From an uncultured Desulfovibrionaceae bacterium (GTDB taxonomy: Bacteria > Desulfobacterota > Desulfovibrionia > Desulfovibrionales > Desulfovibrionaceae), in the NCBI GenBank assembly GCA_944325195.1, contig CALUZB010000002.1:39851-103850 (forward strand): a stretch of 64,000 nucleotides of DNA, read 5' to 3'. The position numbers were made by a program, and so were the translations under genes. Below are positions 8,373 to 17,042 of the stretch, in pieces. The notes below the pieces were generated by a model that was not told the DNA's origin, ran no database searches, and saw only the letters and a program-made list of their open reading frames with translations. Position 1 is the stretch's first letter. The number at the start of each line of letters is the position of its first letter.

Positions 8373-11300
8373 CTAGTGCGCGGCGTCCCAATTTGCGGCC
8401 ATTCCCCATTCCACCAGCAACGGAACGGAAAGGGTGACGCCGTTTACGCTCACCCCGCTCATGATCCGGGCCAGACGTGCGCCTGCTTCCCGGGCCGCGG
8501 CCTCGGGCGTTTCAACCACCAGTTCGTCGTGCACCTGCAGAATCAGCCGCGCCCCCAGACTGTGCAGAATGCTGTCATTATTTACGGTGAGCATGGCGAT
8601 TTTAATGATATCGGCGGCGCTGCCCTGAATCACGGTGTTCACGGCCTGACGTTTGGCCTGTGACAGGGCTTGGGCGTTGGCGGAGCTGATGTCGGGGATA
8701 AACCGGCGGCGTCCGGCCATGGTGGTGACGAACCCGTCGGTGGTGGCTCGTTGAATGATTTGATCGTAATAGGTCTTCAGGGTGGACAGTTTCTCATAAT
8801 AGCGGGTGATGAAATCCTTGGCCTCTTTCATGGATATTTTCAGCTCGCGGGCCAGTTTTTGCGCGCCCATGCCGTAAATGATCCCGAAATTAATGGTTTT
8901 GGCGTTGCGGCGTTCGTCCGGCGAGATGTCTTCCCGGGGTTTTTCAAACAGCAGGGCGGCCGTGGTGCTGTGAATGTCCTCACCGTTGCGGAAGGCCAGG
9001 AGCAGGGCCGGGTCTTGCGAGAGGTGGGCCAGCACCCGCAGTTCAATTTGTGAGTAATCGGCTGAAATCAGGACATTTCCGGGCGAGGCCACAAAACAGG
9101 AGCGCATCCGGCTGCCCAACTCGCCGCGAATGGGAATGTTCTGCAGATTGGGATTGCTGGACGACAGGCGCCCGGTGGCCGTGGCCAGTTGGTTGAACGA
9201 GGTGTGGACCCGCCCGTTGCGGTCAACCAGTTGCGGCAACGGCTCCAGGTAAGTGGAGCGCATTTTTTCCAGCTTGCGGAATTCCAGAATGGTGTCGATG
9301 ATTTCGTGTTTGCCGGCCAGTTTTTCCAGGGCTTCCTGTGAGGTGGACAGTGCCCCGCTTTTGGTTTTGCCGGCCTTGGGCAGCCCCAGTTTATCAAACA
9401 GAAGGTGCTGCAACTGCTGAGATGAGCGGATATTGAAGCTTTCTCCGGCCTGAGTGTAGATCTTTGCCGTGAGTTGTTCCAGTTCAGCCTGCACTTCCTG
9501 CAGAAAAGCGGCAAAAGCGTCCAGATCGAGCCGGATACCGCGCTTCTGCATGGCGGCCAGCACCGGGATCAGGGGTTGTTCCAGCTTTTGCAGGAGCGGG
9601 CGCAGACCGGCCTGCTCCAGCCGGGGGGCGAGCAGTTTCTTCATGCCCAGAGCCAGCAGAGCCGGGGAGCGCGGCGAAATTCCGACGTTATGGGCAAAGC
9701 GTCCGGCCAGATGCGGCCAGGCATAGTCGCGCTCTTCCGGGTTAAGCAGATATGCGGCCAGGCCCAGGTCAAACCAGCGTTCAACCCGCTGCCAGGCGTC
9801 GTCGGACAGCAGCAGCGCCTTTACGTCGGGCGCAATTACACAGTCCGCCCGTTCCAAAGCGGTGAGCAGGGCTTGCGGCGGCTTGGGGGGGAAGTCGTTG
9901 TCGGATCCGGGGGCAATCGGCTCCCCGGTGGAAGCGGCGGGCGCGAGCGCCCCGGTGGGTCTGCTTAGGGCATAACTGTTCCCCTCAAACGCAATCTGCC
10001 ATTTGCCCTGCTCATACACCACTGCAACCTCAGCGCCGCTTAAATCGGGAAGCGCGTCGGGTTGCAGCGGCAAGGGCGCGGGCGCGTCCAGACCGGCAAA
10101 GGGATCATCTGAAGCGTCGTTTGCTCCGAACAGGCTCATCTGTTCTGTTTGCGGCGGCCGGACGCCGGAAGCGGCGGAATGGCCGGGGACGGATGCCGGG
10201 TTGGGGGTGGCCGATGCGGCAGGGGGCACCGATGCGGCGGAAGCGGACGTGCCCGGGGTGAGCGGCTGCTCATTGCTTCCCGGATTTTCAGGGGAGCGGG
10301 GGCCGATATCGAAATCGTCCGGATTAAGGCCGGCCGGGGTAACTGTTTCCGGCGCAGTTCCAGTCTCAGCGGTGTGTTTGAGGGCGTTGGGCGGCACGGC
10401 ATTGTTTGCGGCGTCGGTTGGGGCAGCGGGCGCGGCGGAACCGGATTGGCGCGCCGGACCTTTCCCGGTTCGGGCCTTGGCGGCCGGGGCAGCGGCAAAG
10501 CGGGCGGCAAGCTGTCTGGCCGGGCCCATTAACGAGAACAGTTCAAACTTTTCAAACAATTCGGCCAGGTGATTTAAATCCGGCCGGGCGGGCGTTAAAT
10601 CGGTCAGGCTCAGCTCAGGGCAGCAGTTGGTGGAAAGGCGGGTCAGTTGTCGGTAGATGAACACCTGCTGCATGGAGTTGCGGAATTTCTCCTGCAGCTT
10701 AGGGGGCAGGCTGTCCAGACCGGCTTCAATGCTTTCCAGGTCCGGCATGTCCGCGAAGATTTTGGCCGCGGTTTTCGGCCCCACGCCGGGAACGCCGGGG
10801 ATATTGTCGCTGGAGTCGCCGATTACGGCCTGGAAATCGGGCCATTGGGCCGGGGTGAGCCCGGTTTCCCGTTCAAAGTCTTCCAGAGTGGTAATCTTTT
10901 CATCTCTTGCGGCCGGGTCCCACAGCAGTACGTTGGGGGTCAGGCATTGCTTGAGGTCTTTATCCGCCCCCACAATCACCACCGGGCGCTCGTCCTGAAA
11001 GCGCCCGGCCAGGCTGGCAATGCAGTCGTCCGCCTCACAGTTTTCCGAGACAATCAGGCGCAGGCCCAAAGCCATGACCAGTTCCCGGGCCGGTTCGATT
11101 TGACTGATCAGATCTTCCGGAGTGGCACTGCGCTGGGCCTTGTATGCGGGGAAGAGCTCGTGCCGGAAGTGGGGGCCTTTGCCGTCCATGATAAAGGCGA
11201 AATAGGCCGGTTCTTCCGACTTCAGAATTTTCATAAGCAGGCGGGTGAGGATATACACCGCGCCGGTGGGTATGCCGTCGGAGTTCTGCATGTTGCCGCC

Positions 11301-11387
11301 GGCATAAAACGAGCGGAACAGAAAGGCAGTGCCGTCCATCAGATATACGGGGGCCTGGCTCAGGCCCAGGCGGGCTGCAAGCGACAT
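8373..11387 (-). CDS. polA: DNA polymerase I
   Basis: 1004 residues. It fills gaps and removes primers during lagging-strand synthesis and excision repair. The N-terminal 5'-3' exonuclease (about 1-290) holds MDGKGPHFRHELFPAYKAQR, GADKDLKQ and GDSSDNIPGVPGVGPKTA. A Pro/Ala/Thr-rich linker of about 130 residues follows. The middle domain lacks the D-x-E and other acidic residues of a working 3'-5' exonuclease, so proofreading is probably absent. The polymerase has motif A (DYSQIELRVLAHLS), motif B (RRNAKTINFGIIYGMG) and motif C (QVHDELVVE). The ATG at 11387 behind TTGAGG is preferred over an in-frame TTG at 11399. It follows the SIS gene by 8 nt. Confidence 0.95.
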   Translation of the reverse strand: MSLAARLGLSQAPVYLMDGTAFLFRSFYAGGNMQNSDGIPTGAVYILTRLLMKILKSEEPAYFAFIMDGKGPHFRHELFPAYKAQRSATPEDLISQIEPARELVMALGLRLIVSENCEADDCIASLAGRFQDERPVVIVGADKDLKQCLTPNVLLWDPAARDEKITTLEDFERETGLTPAQWPDFQAVIGDSSDNIPGVPGVGPKTAAKIFADMPDLESIEAGLDSLPPKLQEKFRNSMQQVFIYRQLTRLSTNCCPELSLTDLTPARPDLNHLAELFEKFELFSLMGPARQLAARFAAAPAAKARTGKGPARQSGSAAPAAPTDAANNAVPPNALKHTAETGTAPETVTPAGLNPDDFDIGPRSPENPGSNEQPLTPGTSASAASVPPAASATPNPASVPGHSAASGVRPPQTEQMSLFGANDASDDPFAGLDAPAPLPLQPDALPDLSGAEVAVVYEQGKWQIAFEGNSYALSRPTGALAPAASTGEPIAPGSDNDFPPKPPQALLTALERADCVIAPDVKALLLSDDAWQRVERWFDLGLAAYLLNPEERDYAWPHLAGRFAHNVGISPRSPALLALGMKKLLAPRLEQAGLRPLLQKLEQPLIPVLAAMQKRGIRLDLDAFAAFLQEVQAELEQLTAKIYTQAGESFNIRSSQQLQHLLFDKLGLPKAGKTKSGALSTSQEALEKLAGKHEIIDTILEFRKLEKMRSTYLEPLPQLVDRNGRVHTSFNQLATATGRLSSSNPNLQNIPIRGELGSRMRSCFVASPGNVLISADYSQIELRVLAHLSQDPALLLAFRNGEDIHSTTAALLFEKPREDISPDERRNAKTINFGIIYGMGAQKLARELKISMKEAKDFITRYYEKLSTLKTYYDQIIQRATTDGFVTTMAGRRRFIPDISSANAQALSQAKRQAVNTVIQGSAADIIKIAMLTVNNDSILHSLGARLILQVHDELVVETPEAAAREAGARLARIMSGVSVNGVTLSVPLLVEWGMAANWDAAH

Positions 11388-11395
11388 GGGGAACC

Positions 11396-12508
11396 TCAAT
11401 CAGTTTCGGTTACGGCCTTGTGCAGGGCGCGGGGGGTGTCCACATTCCGGTTCAGAGCCATGCCGATTTCATAGGCAAAAAGCTGTAGAGCGGGCAGGGC
11501 CAGAAAGGCGGAGCAGGGCCCGCACGCGGGGGGCAGTTGCCAGAGATCTCCGGCCCCGGGGATTTGCCCGGGATTGCACAGGGCGATGATTTTGCAACCC
11601 TGCTGTTTCAGGGCGTTCAGATCCTGAATGGTGCGGGGCAGGTGCCGGTCCGGCAGGGCCAGGGCGAATACGGGGGCGCTTTCATCAAGCAGGGTGCGCG
11701 CACCATGAGGAATGGAGCCCAGAGACAGGCCTTCGGCATGGATATAGGTTATCTCTTTGAACTTAAGCGCCCCTTCCAGGGCCAGGGGGTAATTCAGACC
11801 GCGGCCCGCAAAGAAGAAGTGCCGGAAATTCTTATACTTCAGGGCCAGAGCGCGGGCCGTATTTTTGGTTTCCGGCAGGGAAAAAGCCACAGTTTCCGGC
11901 AGTTGAAGCAGATCTTCCAGAAGCGCGGCGCAGTCCGCGGCGGTGAGCGTCTCTTTTCTCCGCGCCCAGTAAACGGCCAGCATCAGGAGGTAAATCATCT
12001 GAGCGGAAAGGCTTTTTGTGGCGGGAACGGCTGTTTCCTTGCCCGATGCGGCAAGCAGGGTTATGTCCGCCGCTGCGGCCAGCCTGGAGTCTGGGGTACT
12101 GGTAAGTGCGATTATCCGGCGGTCGGCTTCTTTCAGATGCCTGACCACGGCCAGGGTATCGGCGCTTTCCCCGGACTGGCTTATGACCAGTGCGATTTCG
12201 TTTTTCAGGAATACAGGGGTTCGATAGCGGGTTTCGCTGGCAATGTCGGTGATTACCGGTATGGCGGCCAGACTTTCAATTTGCGCGCCCCCCCACATAC
12301 CGGCATGGGCGGAACTGCCGCAAGCCGCTATTCTGATGACTTCGGGAACGGGAAAGGCGTCCAGTTCCGGGAACAGAACCCGTTTATGCACTGCGTCCAG
12401 TCTGCCGTTCAGGCAGGCGGCCAGCACCTCGGGCTGCTCCATTATTTCCTTGAGCAGATGCTTGGGGTAGGTTGGGGACTCGGGTTGCGGCAAAGCGACA
12501 ACGGACAT
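11396..12508 (-). CDS. GlmS-like SIS protein without the glutaminase domain
   Basis: 370 residues, matching only the sugar isomerase half of glucosamine-6-phosphate synthase. It opens like the GlmS linker (YPKHLLKEIMEQPE) and has two SIS domains: ACGSSAHAG and ISQSGESADTLAVVRHLKEA in the first, ALEGALKFKEITYIHAEG in the second. The GlmS active-site residues have counterparts: Glu in KFKEITYIH, His in SIPHGARTLL, and Lys in the C-terminal RALHKAV. This suggests an ammonia-dependent hexosamine-phosphate isomerase/synthase or a deaminase. It has its own promoter and a leader of about 190 nt, and is followed 8 nt later by polA. Confidence 0.85.
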   Translation of the reverse strand: MSVVALPQPESPTYPKHLLKEIMEQPEVLAACLNGRLDAVHKRVLFPELDAFPVPEVIRIAACGSSAHAGMWGGAQIESLAAIPVITDIASETRYRTPVFLKNEIALVISQSGESADTLAVVRHLKEADRRIIALTSTPDSRLAAAADITLLAASGKETAVPATKSLSAQMIYLLMLAVYWARRKETLTAADCAALLEDLLQLPETVAFSLPETKNTARALALKYKNFRHFFFAGRGLNYPLALEGALKFKEITYIHAEGLSLGSIPHGARTLLDESAPVFALALPDRHLPRTIQDLNALKQQGCKIIALCNPGQIPGAGDLWQLPPACGPCSAFLALPALQLFAYEIGMALNRNVDTPRALHKAVTETD

Positions 12509-12574
12509 TTGATCAGACCTTCCTTTCCTGAGCTCAAAAGCGTTCAGACCAGGTTAACTTTGAGCCGGTCACAC

Positions 12575-12608
12575 AAAAAAAGCGCGCTGCCCGCAAGTTG
12601 CGACGGGC
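12575..12608 (-). terminator. Terminator-like element inside the SIS-gene leader
   Basis: On the minus strand a GCCCG / CGGGC hairpin (12589-12608) is followed after 7 nt by a run of seven T (12575-12581). It lies between the promoter at 12706-12735 and the gene at 12508, where it could act as an attenuator. The stem is short and the T-run is displaced. Confidence 0.3.
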
Positions 12609-12705
12609 GGCTGTTCCCTGTTTGCAGCCCCGGCGGGAGCAGAGGGGGCAGACCGGCCCGTCCGGGCAATACTGCCGACTTAAGGCGCAACCGTTGCTCC
12701 GGCTG

Positions 12706-12735
12706 ATTATACCCTTTATTGAACCGGGCTGGCAA
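12706..12735 (-). promoter_or_regulatory. Sigma70 promoter for the SIS-polA unit
   Basis: Minus-strand TTGCCA (12730-12735), 18 nt, perfect TATAAT (12706-12711). One of the best promoter matches in the window. Confidence 0.65.
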
Positions 12736-12768
12736 GCGGAATGTGCTCCGGGGGCGCGTCCGCTTTGT

Positions 12769-12801
12769 CCGGGTCCGGCCCGGGTTTGCGGACGGACCCG
12801 G
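12769..12801 (-). terminator. Strong stem-loop after rdgB
   Basis: Perfect 9-bp stem CCGGGTCCG / CGGACCCGG with a 15-nt loop, about 60 nt past the rdgB stop and just upstream of the next promoter. No T-run follows, so intrinsic termination is uncertain. Confidence 0.35.
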
Positions 12802-12858
12802 TAAAACCCGACAGGGCTGAGGCGGCGCCGTCAAGTAATGGTTGCGGCGTTTGTCCGG

Positions 12859-13497
12859 TTAAGGGGCGGGGCGCCAGAACCCGTTCCATTGGGCGAGCAG
12901 GGCGGCCAGGGCCTTTCCCCGGTGGCTGCGCGCGTTTTTTTCCGCCGGGCTCAGTTCGGCCGCGTGCAGACCGGAGTGGGAGTCGATAAACACCGGGTCA
13001 TAGCCGAACCCGTTGCTTCCCTTGGGCGCCAAGGCGATGCTCCCGTCCCAGAAGCCCTCCGCCGTAATTTCCCGGCCGTCGGGGCTTACCGCGGCCACGG
13101 CGCAGCAGAAACGGGCCTTGCGTTCGGGAGCGGGCACGTCCTGCAACTCGGCCAGCAGCTTGGCGATGTTCGTGGCATCGGTTCCGGGTATGAGTCGGCC
13201 GTTTTCCAGTTTGTCGCTGTAACGGGCGGAGTACACCCCCGGCGCGCCGCCCAGTGCGTCCACCATCAGGCCGGAGTCGTCGGCAATGGCGTAAATTCCG
13301 GCGGTTGCGGCGGCGTAGCGGGCTTTTTTCAGCGCATTGGCCATAAAGGTATGGCCGTCCTCCTTCACCTCTGCCAGTTGGGGGAAATTTTCCAGCCCTA
13401 AGACTACCAGGTTGTGTGAACTGAGCAGGTCTGATAGTTCTTTAATCTTGCCTTGATTTCCGGTTGCAAGCAGAACTGTGTACAGGGGCGTTTTCAT
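12859..13497 (-). CDS. rdgB: XTP/dITP diphosphatase (RdgB/HAM1 family)
   Basis: 212 residues, usual length. It hydrolyses non-canonical purine nucleotides (dITP, XTP) to monophosphates and keeps them out of DNA. Family signatures are LLATGNQGKIKEL at the N-terminus, YAIADDSGLMVDALGGAPGVYSARY across the middle (seen as IADDSGLMVDALGG), GSNGFGYDPVF, and the C-terminal SHRGKALAAL. The ATG at 13497 is preceded by AAAGGAAC. The upstream in-frame extension has no family similarity. It is divergent from the dehydrogenase at 13673. Confidence 0.95.
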   Translation of the reverse strand: MKTPLYTVLLATGNQGKIKELSDLLSSHNLVVLGLENFPQLAEVKEDGHTFMANALKKARYAAATAGIYAIADDSGLMVDALGGAPGVYSARYSDKLENGRLIPGTDATNIAKLLAELQDVPAPERKARFCCAVAAVSPDGREITAEGFWDGSIALAPKGSNGFGYDPVFIDSHSGLHAAELSPAEKNARSHRGKALAALLAQWNGFWRPAP

Positions 13498-13587
13498 TAA
13501 AGGTTCCTTTGTGGTTTGGTCTCTCCCGAAAAGGCGGGAAGGAAGAAGTTGACAAACGGCTTTGCCGCTGCAATCATTTCCGCAACT

Positions 13588-13604
13588 CCTCCACCTTATG
13601 GAGG
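13588..13604. promoter_or_regulatory. Short inverted repeat between rdgB and the dehydrogenase gene
   Basis: CCTCCA-CCTTA-TGGAGG, a perfect 6-bp inverted repeat in the divergent intergenic region. It could be an operator or a leader hairpin. No further support. Confidence 0.25.
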
Positions 13605-13672
13605 GCAATCTGTGCGGCGCGGCGGATTGGCGGCGGGCCGGGTTTAACCATTATTGATGTGAGGTCATTAGC

Positions 13673-14659
13673 ATGTTTCAGAACAAATTTACAGGCGGCG
13701 GAAAACCGAAAATTGTGATCCTTGACGGGCAGACTGTGGGCGCGGAGCAGGATCTGTCCGCTCTGGCCGAGCTTGGCGAACTGACAGTGTTCGGCCTGAC
13801 CGGCCCGGAACAGACGGCTTCCCGCATTCAGGACGCCGATATTGTGCTGACCAACAAGGTGCATCTGGGTGAGGCGGAAATGGCGGCTGCTCCCAACTTA
13901 GGCATGATCGGAATTTTCGCTACCGGATACAACATAATTGATCTTGAGGCGGCCCGGCGCAGAAAGATTGTGGTGTGTAACGTGAAGGGCTATTCCACCA
14001 ATTCGGTGGTGCAGCATGTGTTCGGCCTGCTGATTGCTCTGGCCGGGGGCATCTGCCGGCACAACCAGGCTGTGCAGGCCGGGGAATGGGCTGATTCGCC
14101 CACCTTCAGTTTCTGGAAGCAGCCCACCAGGGAAATAGCCGGTAAAACCATCGGCATTGTCGGCTTCGGCGATATCGGCTCCGGAGTGGGCCGGGTGGCC
14201 CACGCTTTCGGCATGTCGGTGCTGGCCTATTCGCCGCGTCCCAAACCGGAACCGGGATACACTCCGTTTGCATTTGTGGGGCTGGACGAGCTGTTCTCCC
14301 GCGCGGACTACATCAGCCTGAACTGTCCTTTAACTCCGGAAACTGCTGGGCTGATCAATCTGAATACCCTTTCCAAAATGAAGCGCGAGGCAGTGCTGAT
14401 TAACTGCGGGCGGGGCGGTCTGGTGAATGAGGCGGATTTGCGCCGCGCTCTGGAGCAGGGGATTATTGCGGGCGCCGGTCTGGATGTGACCGAAACCGAG
14501 CCCATGCCCCGGGAAAGTCCGTTGTTTCAGGCGCCCAACTGCATCATCACTCCACACATCGCCTGGGCCACAGTGGAGGCCAGAGAGCGGCTGGTGAAGG
14601 AAGTGGCGGCCAATATCCGGAATTATCTGGCCGGAACGCCCAGTAATGTGGTCAATTAA
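13673..14659 (+). CDS. D-isomer 2-hydroxyacid dehydrogenase, glycerate dehydrogenase-like
   Basis: 328 residues. NAD-dependent oxidoreductase that interconverts 2-hydroxy and 2-keto acids. The Rossmann dinucleotide site is GIVGFGDIGSGVG near residue 165. Catalytic Arg, Glu and His are in INCGRGGLVNEADL, TETEP and ITPHIAWATVEARERLV. The string IFATGYNIIDLEAARRR followed by VCNVKGYST is typical of the glycerate/hydroxypyruvate reductase branch (HprA), although substrate is inference. GAGGT precedes the ATG. A second family member, serA, is at 59831. Confidence 0.85.
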   Translation: MFQNKFTGGGKPKIVILDGQTVGAEQDLSALAELGELTVFGLTGPEQTASRIQDADIVLTNKVHLGEAEMAAAPNLGMIGIFATGYNIIDLEAARRRKIVVCNVKGYSTNSVVQHVFGLLIALAGGICRHNQAVQAGEWADSPTFSFWKQPTREIAGKTIGIVGFGDIGSGVGRVAHAFGMSVLAYSPRPKPEPGYTPFAFVGLDELFSRADYISLNCPLTPETAGLINLNTLSKMKREAVLINCGRGGLVNEADLRRALEQGIIAGAGLDVTETEPMPRESPLFQAPNCIITPHIAWATVEARERLVKEVAANIRNYLAGTPSNVVN

Positions 14660-14684
14660 GCGGGTTGATTTTTAACGCCCGCTT
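14658..14684 (+). terminator. Stem-loop at the end of the dehydrogenase gene
   Basis: AAGCGGG / CCCGCTT, a 7-bp stem with a 13-nt T-rich loop overlapping the stop codon. No T-run follows. Probable but weak terminator. Confidence 0.4.
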
Positions 14685-14744
14685 CGGAGTTAGCAGCGGA
14701 AGTGATATTTTCGCCTACGCCCACGCGGCGGACAGCGCTCTCCG

Positions 14745-14830
14745 CGGTCAGAGGTTTTTCAGATTGACTGCCGCACAGATCAAACATAACGCCGGTTGCG
14801 TTTCACGGGAAAAACCGCTTTTTCCGTGAA
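14745..14830 (+). repeat. Dispersed intergenic repeat, diverged copy D
   Basis: The start (GGTCAGAGGTTTTTCAGATT) matches copy A closely, and TTGCGTTTCACGGGAAAAA then CTTTTTCCGTG matches its hairpin part; the middle has diverged. The near-perfect stem TCACGG-GAAAAA / CTTTTTCCGTGA at 14803-14829 could also act as a terminator. The rest of the 14685-15311 gap shows no supported gene. Confidence 0.45.
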
Positions 14831-15234
14831 GCGCACGGCGCACGGCCTCCGGCGGCCTCATTGCCGGGGGGGCGGGGTATGGCTGAACTTTACGGCCGCG
14901 GTAAGTACGGCTGTAGTTTGGGCAGGAGACACGCCCGACGGTGAATGCCCGTCGTCTATTCGGGCAGGGGCGGGCCGCTTTCGCGCCGTAGTTTTTCCGC
15001 CTGATTTTGACGGCGAGGGGGTCACCGCCCGGTTGCTTTAAGTCGGAACTGCCGACACCCCCGGCCCGGCTGGAGTTGACGGGCGGTTGCCGGATAACCG
15101 GGTTTATCGTCACTGCGACTGAGCCTGTCTCAGTCGACTTGGCCGGCGTCCCGGACGTTTCCGTCAATTGCGGCAAATGTAAGAGGTTGTATCAGAGGTA
15201 ATGCGCGGACAGGCCGGGCTTGCGGATTGAATAC

Positions 15235-15256
15235 GGGCCGGACAAGTGTCCGGCCC
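15235..15256. terminator. Perfect palindrome downstream of the small secreted protein gene
   Basis: GGGCCGGACA-AG-TGTCCGGCCC, a perfect 10-bp inverted repeat that can fold with a tetraloop. It lies about 55 nt past the minus-strand stop at 15312. No T-run, so its role as terminator is inferred from position. Confidence 0.4.
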
Positions 15257-15311
15257 GGGGTTGGATTTGCGGCCGAGGGAGTTCAGCGTAGGCCTTTCAG
15301 ATTAGAGCATG

Positions 15312-15506
15312 TTATTGCCTGACACTACCTGTTTTTATTCCGGATGCATCATACACATCATACCCGCCCGAACTGTTTTCCCGGGTACTGCCTGTTTTTT
15401 TCCCGGCTGAATCATAGTGGTCCGCAGAAATCGCAGGGCATGCAAAGATATTCAAGACAGCTACGATAAGCGCACATCTTTTGAAAAGTTTTATGAGGTT
15501 ATACAT
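15312..15506 (-). CDS. Small secreted protein with a duplicated YD-x-x-G-x-KTGS motif
   Basis: 64 residues from the ATG at 15506, which has GGAG at good spacing; in-frame TTG and ATG codons lie slightly upstream. Residues 1-28 are a signal peptide (KLFKRCALIVAVLNIF) with a likely SPase I cleavage after CPAISA. The mature part has two copies of one motif, YDSAGKKTGSTR and YDASGIKTGSVR, separated by ENSSGGYDV. I do not recognise an assigned family; it looks like a short secreted or envelope repeat protein. The base composition is more AT-rich than its neighbours. Confidence 0.6.
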   Translation of the reverse strand: MYNLIKLFKRCALIVAVLNIFACPAISADHYDSAGKKTGSTRENSSGGYDVYDASGIKTGSVRQ

Positions 15507-15572
15507 ATAAAGCTCCATTGAAAGCAAGCAACTTTTAAAGCCGACTGCCCTGATTATAAGGTTGAGTTGAAT

Positions 15573-16889
15573 TCAATCTTCAGACAATTCTGCCCGGCGG
15601 GTGAAAATATACACCCGTTTCATTGCGCCATCGCCTTTGCTGCGGGTTTCAATGTCTTCTTCTTCCTGCAGAATCATGTGTACAATGCGCCGATGATATG
15701 AAGACAGGGGCCGGGTGTACTGGGTTCTCCCGGTTTCTCTGGCCCGTTCTGCCAGGCGCAGGGAAAGCTCCCGTAACTTCTGCTCCTGGCGCTCCTTATA
15801 TTCTCCGGTATCCAGGTGCACATGCACCGCCGCTTCCATTCGGCGTGAAATAATCCTGCTTGCCATGTATTGCAGGGCGGAAAGGGTCTGACCCTCGCGT
15901 CCGATAATCAGCCCGGAAGCGTCCGCACAGTCGATGCCTGCCTCAATACGTCCGTTTTTAATGCACACAGTTATTTCCGCATTGTCGCAAATGGGCTTCA
16001 GAAGCTCGCCAAGAGTCTCTTTAACCAGCAGCATGGCTTTTTCCTGATCTATATCAGCAAGAGTGCGCAAACCGGATTCAGGCGCGTCGAAATCCATGGG
16101 GAAATCCACGCTGTCCGGAAACTCGTCGCTTGGAGTGGGGGCCGGGAATTCGGGGGAGCGGTCACTATAACCTGAATCGGAAAACGTCGCGCTGCGCCTG
16201 CGTTCACCCGATTTACCCTCACGCCTGTCGGACGCGCGTTCAAAACGCCCGGTTTTTAAATCGCTGCGCCGGTGGTCTCTGTTTTCGGTCTGACTTTCCT
16301 CAGATGCTTCAGTGCGTTCGCGGTTGCGGGCGGCGTCCTGCCCCCGGCCGCGGGAGCGCGGTACTCCCGGTTTGGGGGAACGGGACCGCATTGCCCTTTC
16401 CACCCCGCGTTTTTCCGGAGCGGACTTGTCTTGCCGCCCGGCCTCTTTCAGTTCGGCCTCACTTTGGAGATTTTCTCCGATCTGCTGTTGCTGAGCGTGC
16501 TCGCTGGCATCTCTCTCCGGTTCCGGCCGGAGGGTTTCCTCGCCGAAATTTTTCATGCCTGGTTGACGGCGCGGGCGCTCCCGCCCCGCTGGTTTCAGGT
16601 CAGCCCTCTCGGCACGCTCGACGGAAGCCTGACGGCGCGGTGCGCGTTCAACGGCTGGTTGCGCGTTTCTGTCCGGTTTTTCTCTGCTCAAGTCCGGGGT
16701 ATAGTTTTCCACAGATGCCTGTTTTGCCAGTATTTTGGCTTTTTTTGCGCCAACCAGTCCAAAAATGCCGGTTTTTGAGTCATTTACTATTTCAACTTCC
16801 AGTTTTTCTCTGGGCAGATCGTAATATTTGCAGGCGGCCTCAATCGCTTCATCCAAGCTGCGCCCTGTGAATTCTTTTGCGCCTTTCAT
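15573..16889 (-). CDS. khpB: RNA-binding protein KhpB/Jag (Jag-N, KH and R3H domains)
   Basis: 438 residues, about twice a typical Jag. The Jag-N domain is at 1-50 (EFTGRSLDEAIEAACKYYDL, IFGLVGAKKAKI). A highly charged Arg/Glu/Ser-rich region of about 220 residues follows. The C-terminus has a KH-II domain with GLIIGREGQTLSALQYMASR and an R3H domain with PLSSYHRRIVHMILQEE. Such proteins bind RNA and influence envelope growth and division in other bacteria. It follows yidC with a gap of 153 nt in the conserved rpmH-rnpA-yidD-yidC-jag order. The start has GAGGATT. Confidence 0.9.
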   Translation of the reverse strand: MKGAKEFTGRSLDEAIEAACKYYDLPREKLEVEIVNDSKTGIFGLVGAKKAKILAKQASVENYTPDLSREKPDRNAQPAVERAPRRQASVERAERADLKPAGRERPRRQPGMKNFGEETLRPEPERDASEHAQQQQIGENLQSEAELKEAGRQDKSAPEKRGVERAMRSRSPKPGVPRSRGRGQDAARNRERTEASEESQTENRDHRRSDLKTGRFERASDRREGKSGERRRSATFSDSGYSDRSPEFPAPTPSDEFPDSVDFPMDFDAPESGLRTLADIDQEKAMLLVKETLGELLKPICDNAEITVCIKNGRIEAGIDCADASGLIIGREGQTLSALQYMASRIISRRMEAAVHVHLDTGEYKERQEQKLRELSLRLAERARETGRTQYTRPLSSYHRRIVHMILQEEEDIETRSKGDGAMKRVYIFTRRAELSED

Positions 16890-17042
16890 CAGTAATCCTC
16901 ATATCTACAACTCATTTCATCTCGCCTTACCGGCGATGTATGTGGGACACTCCGCCGAAAAAAGTGGTTTTCGGCCGTTCACGACGGCAGAGCCGCCGCA
17001 CGGGATTGTCGTCCGGTGTTGGAAGCCTGTAAAACAGGTTCC

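Noticed and set aside
14748..15176. 142-codon minus-strand frame in the gap after the dehydrogenase gene
   Set aside because: Pro/Arg-rich, no Shine-Dalgarno, and it crosses repeat copy D.
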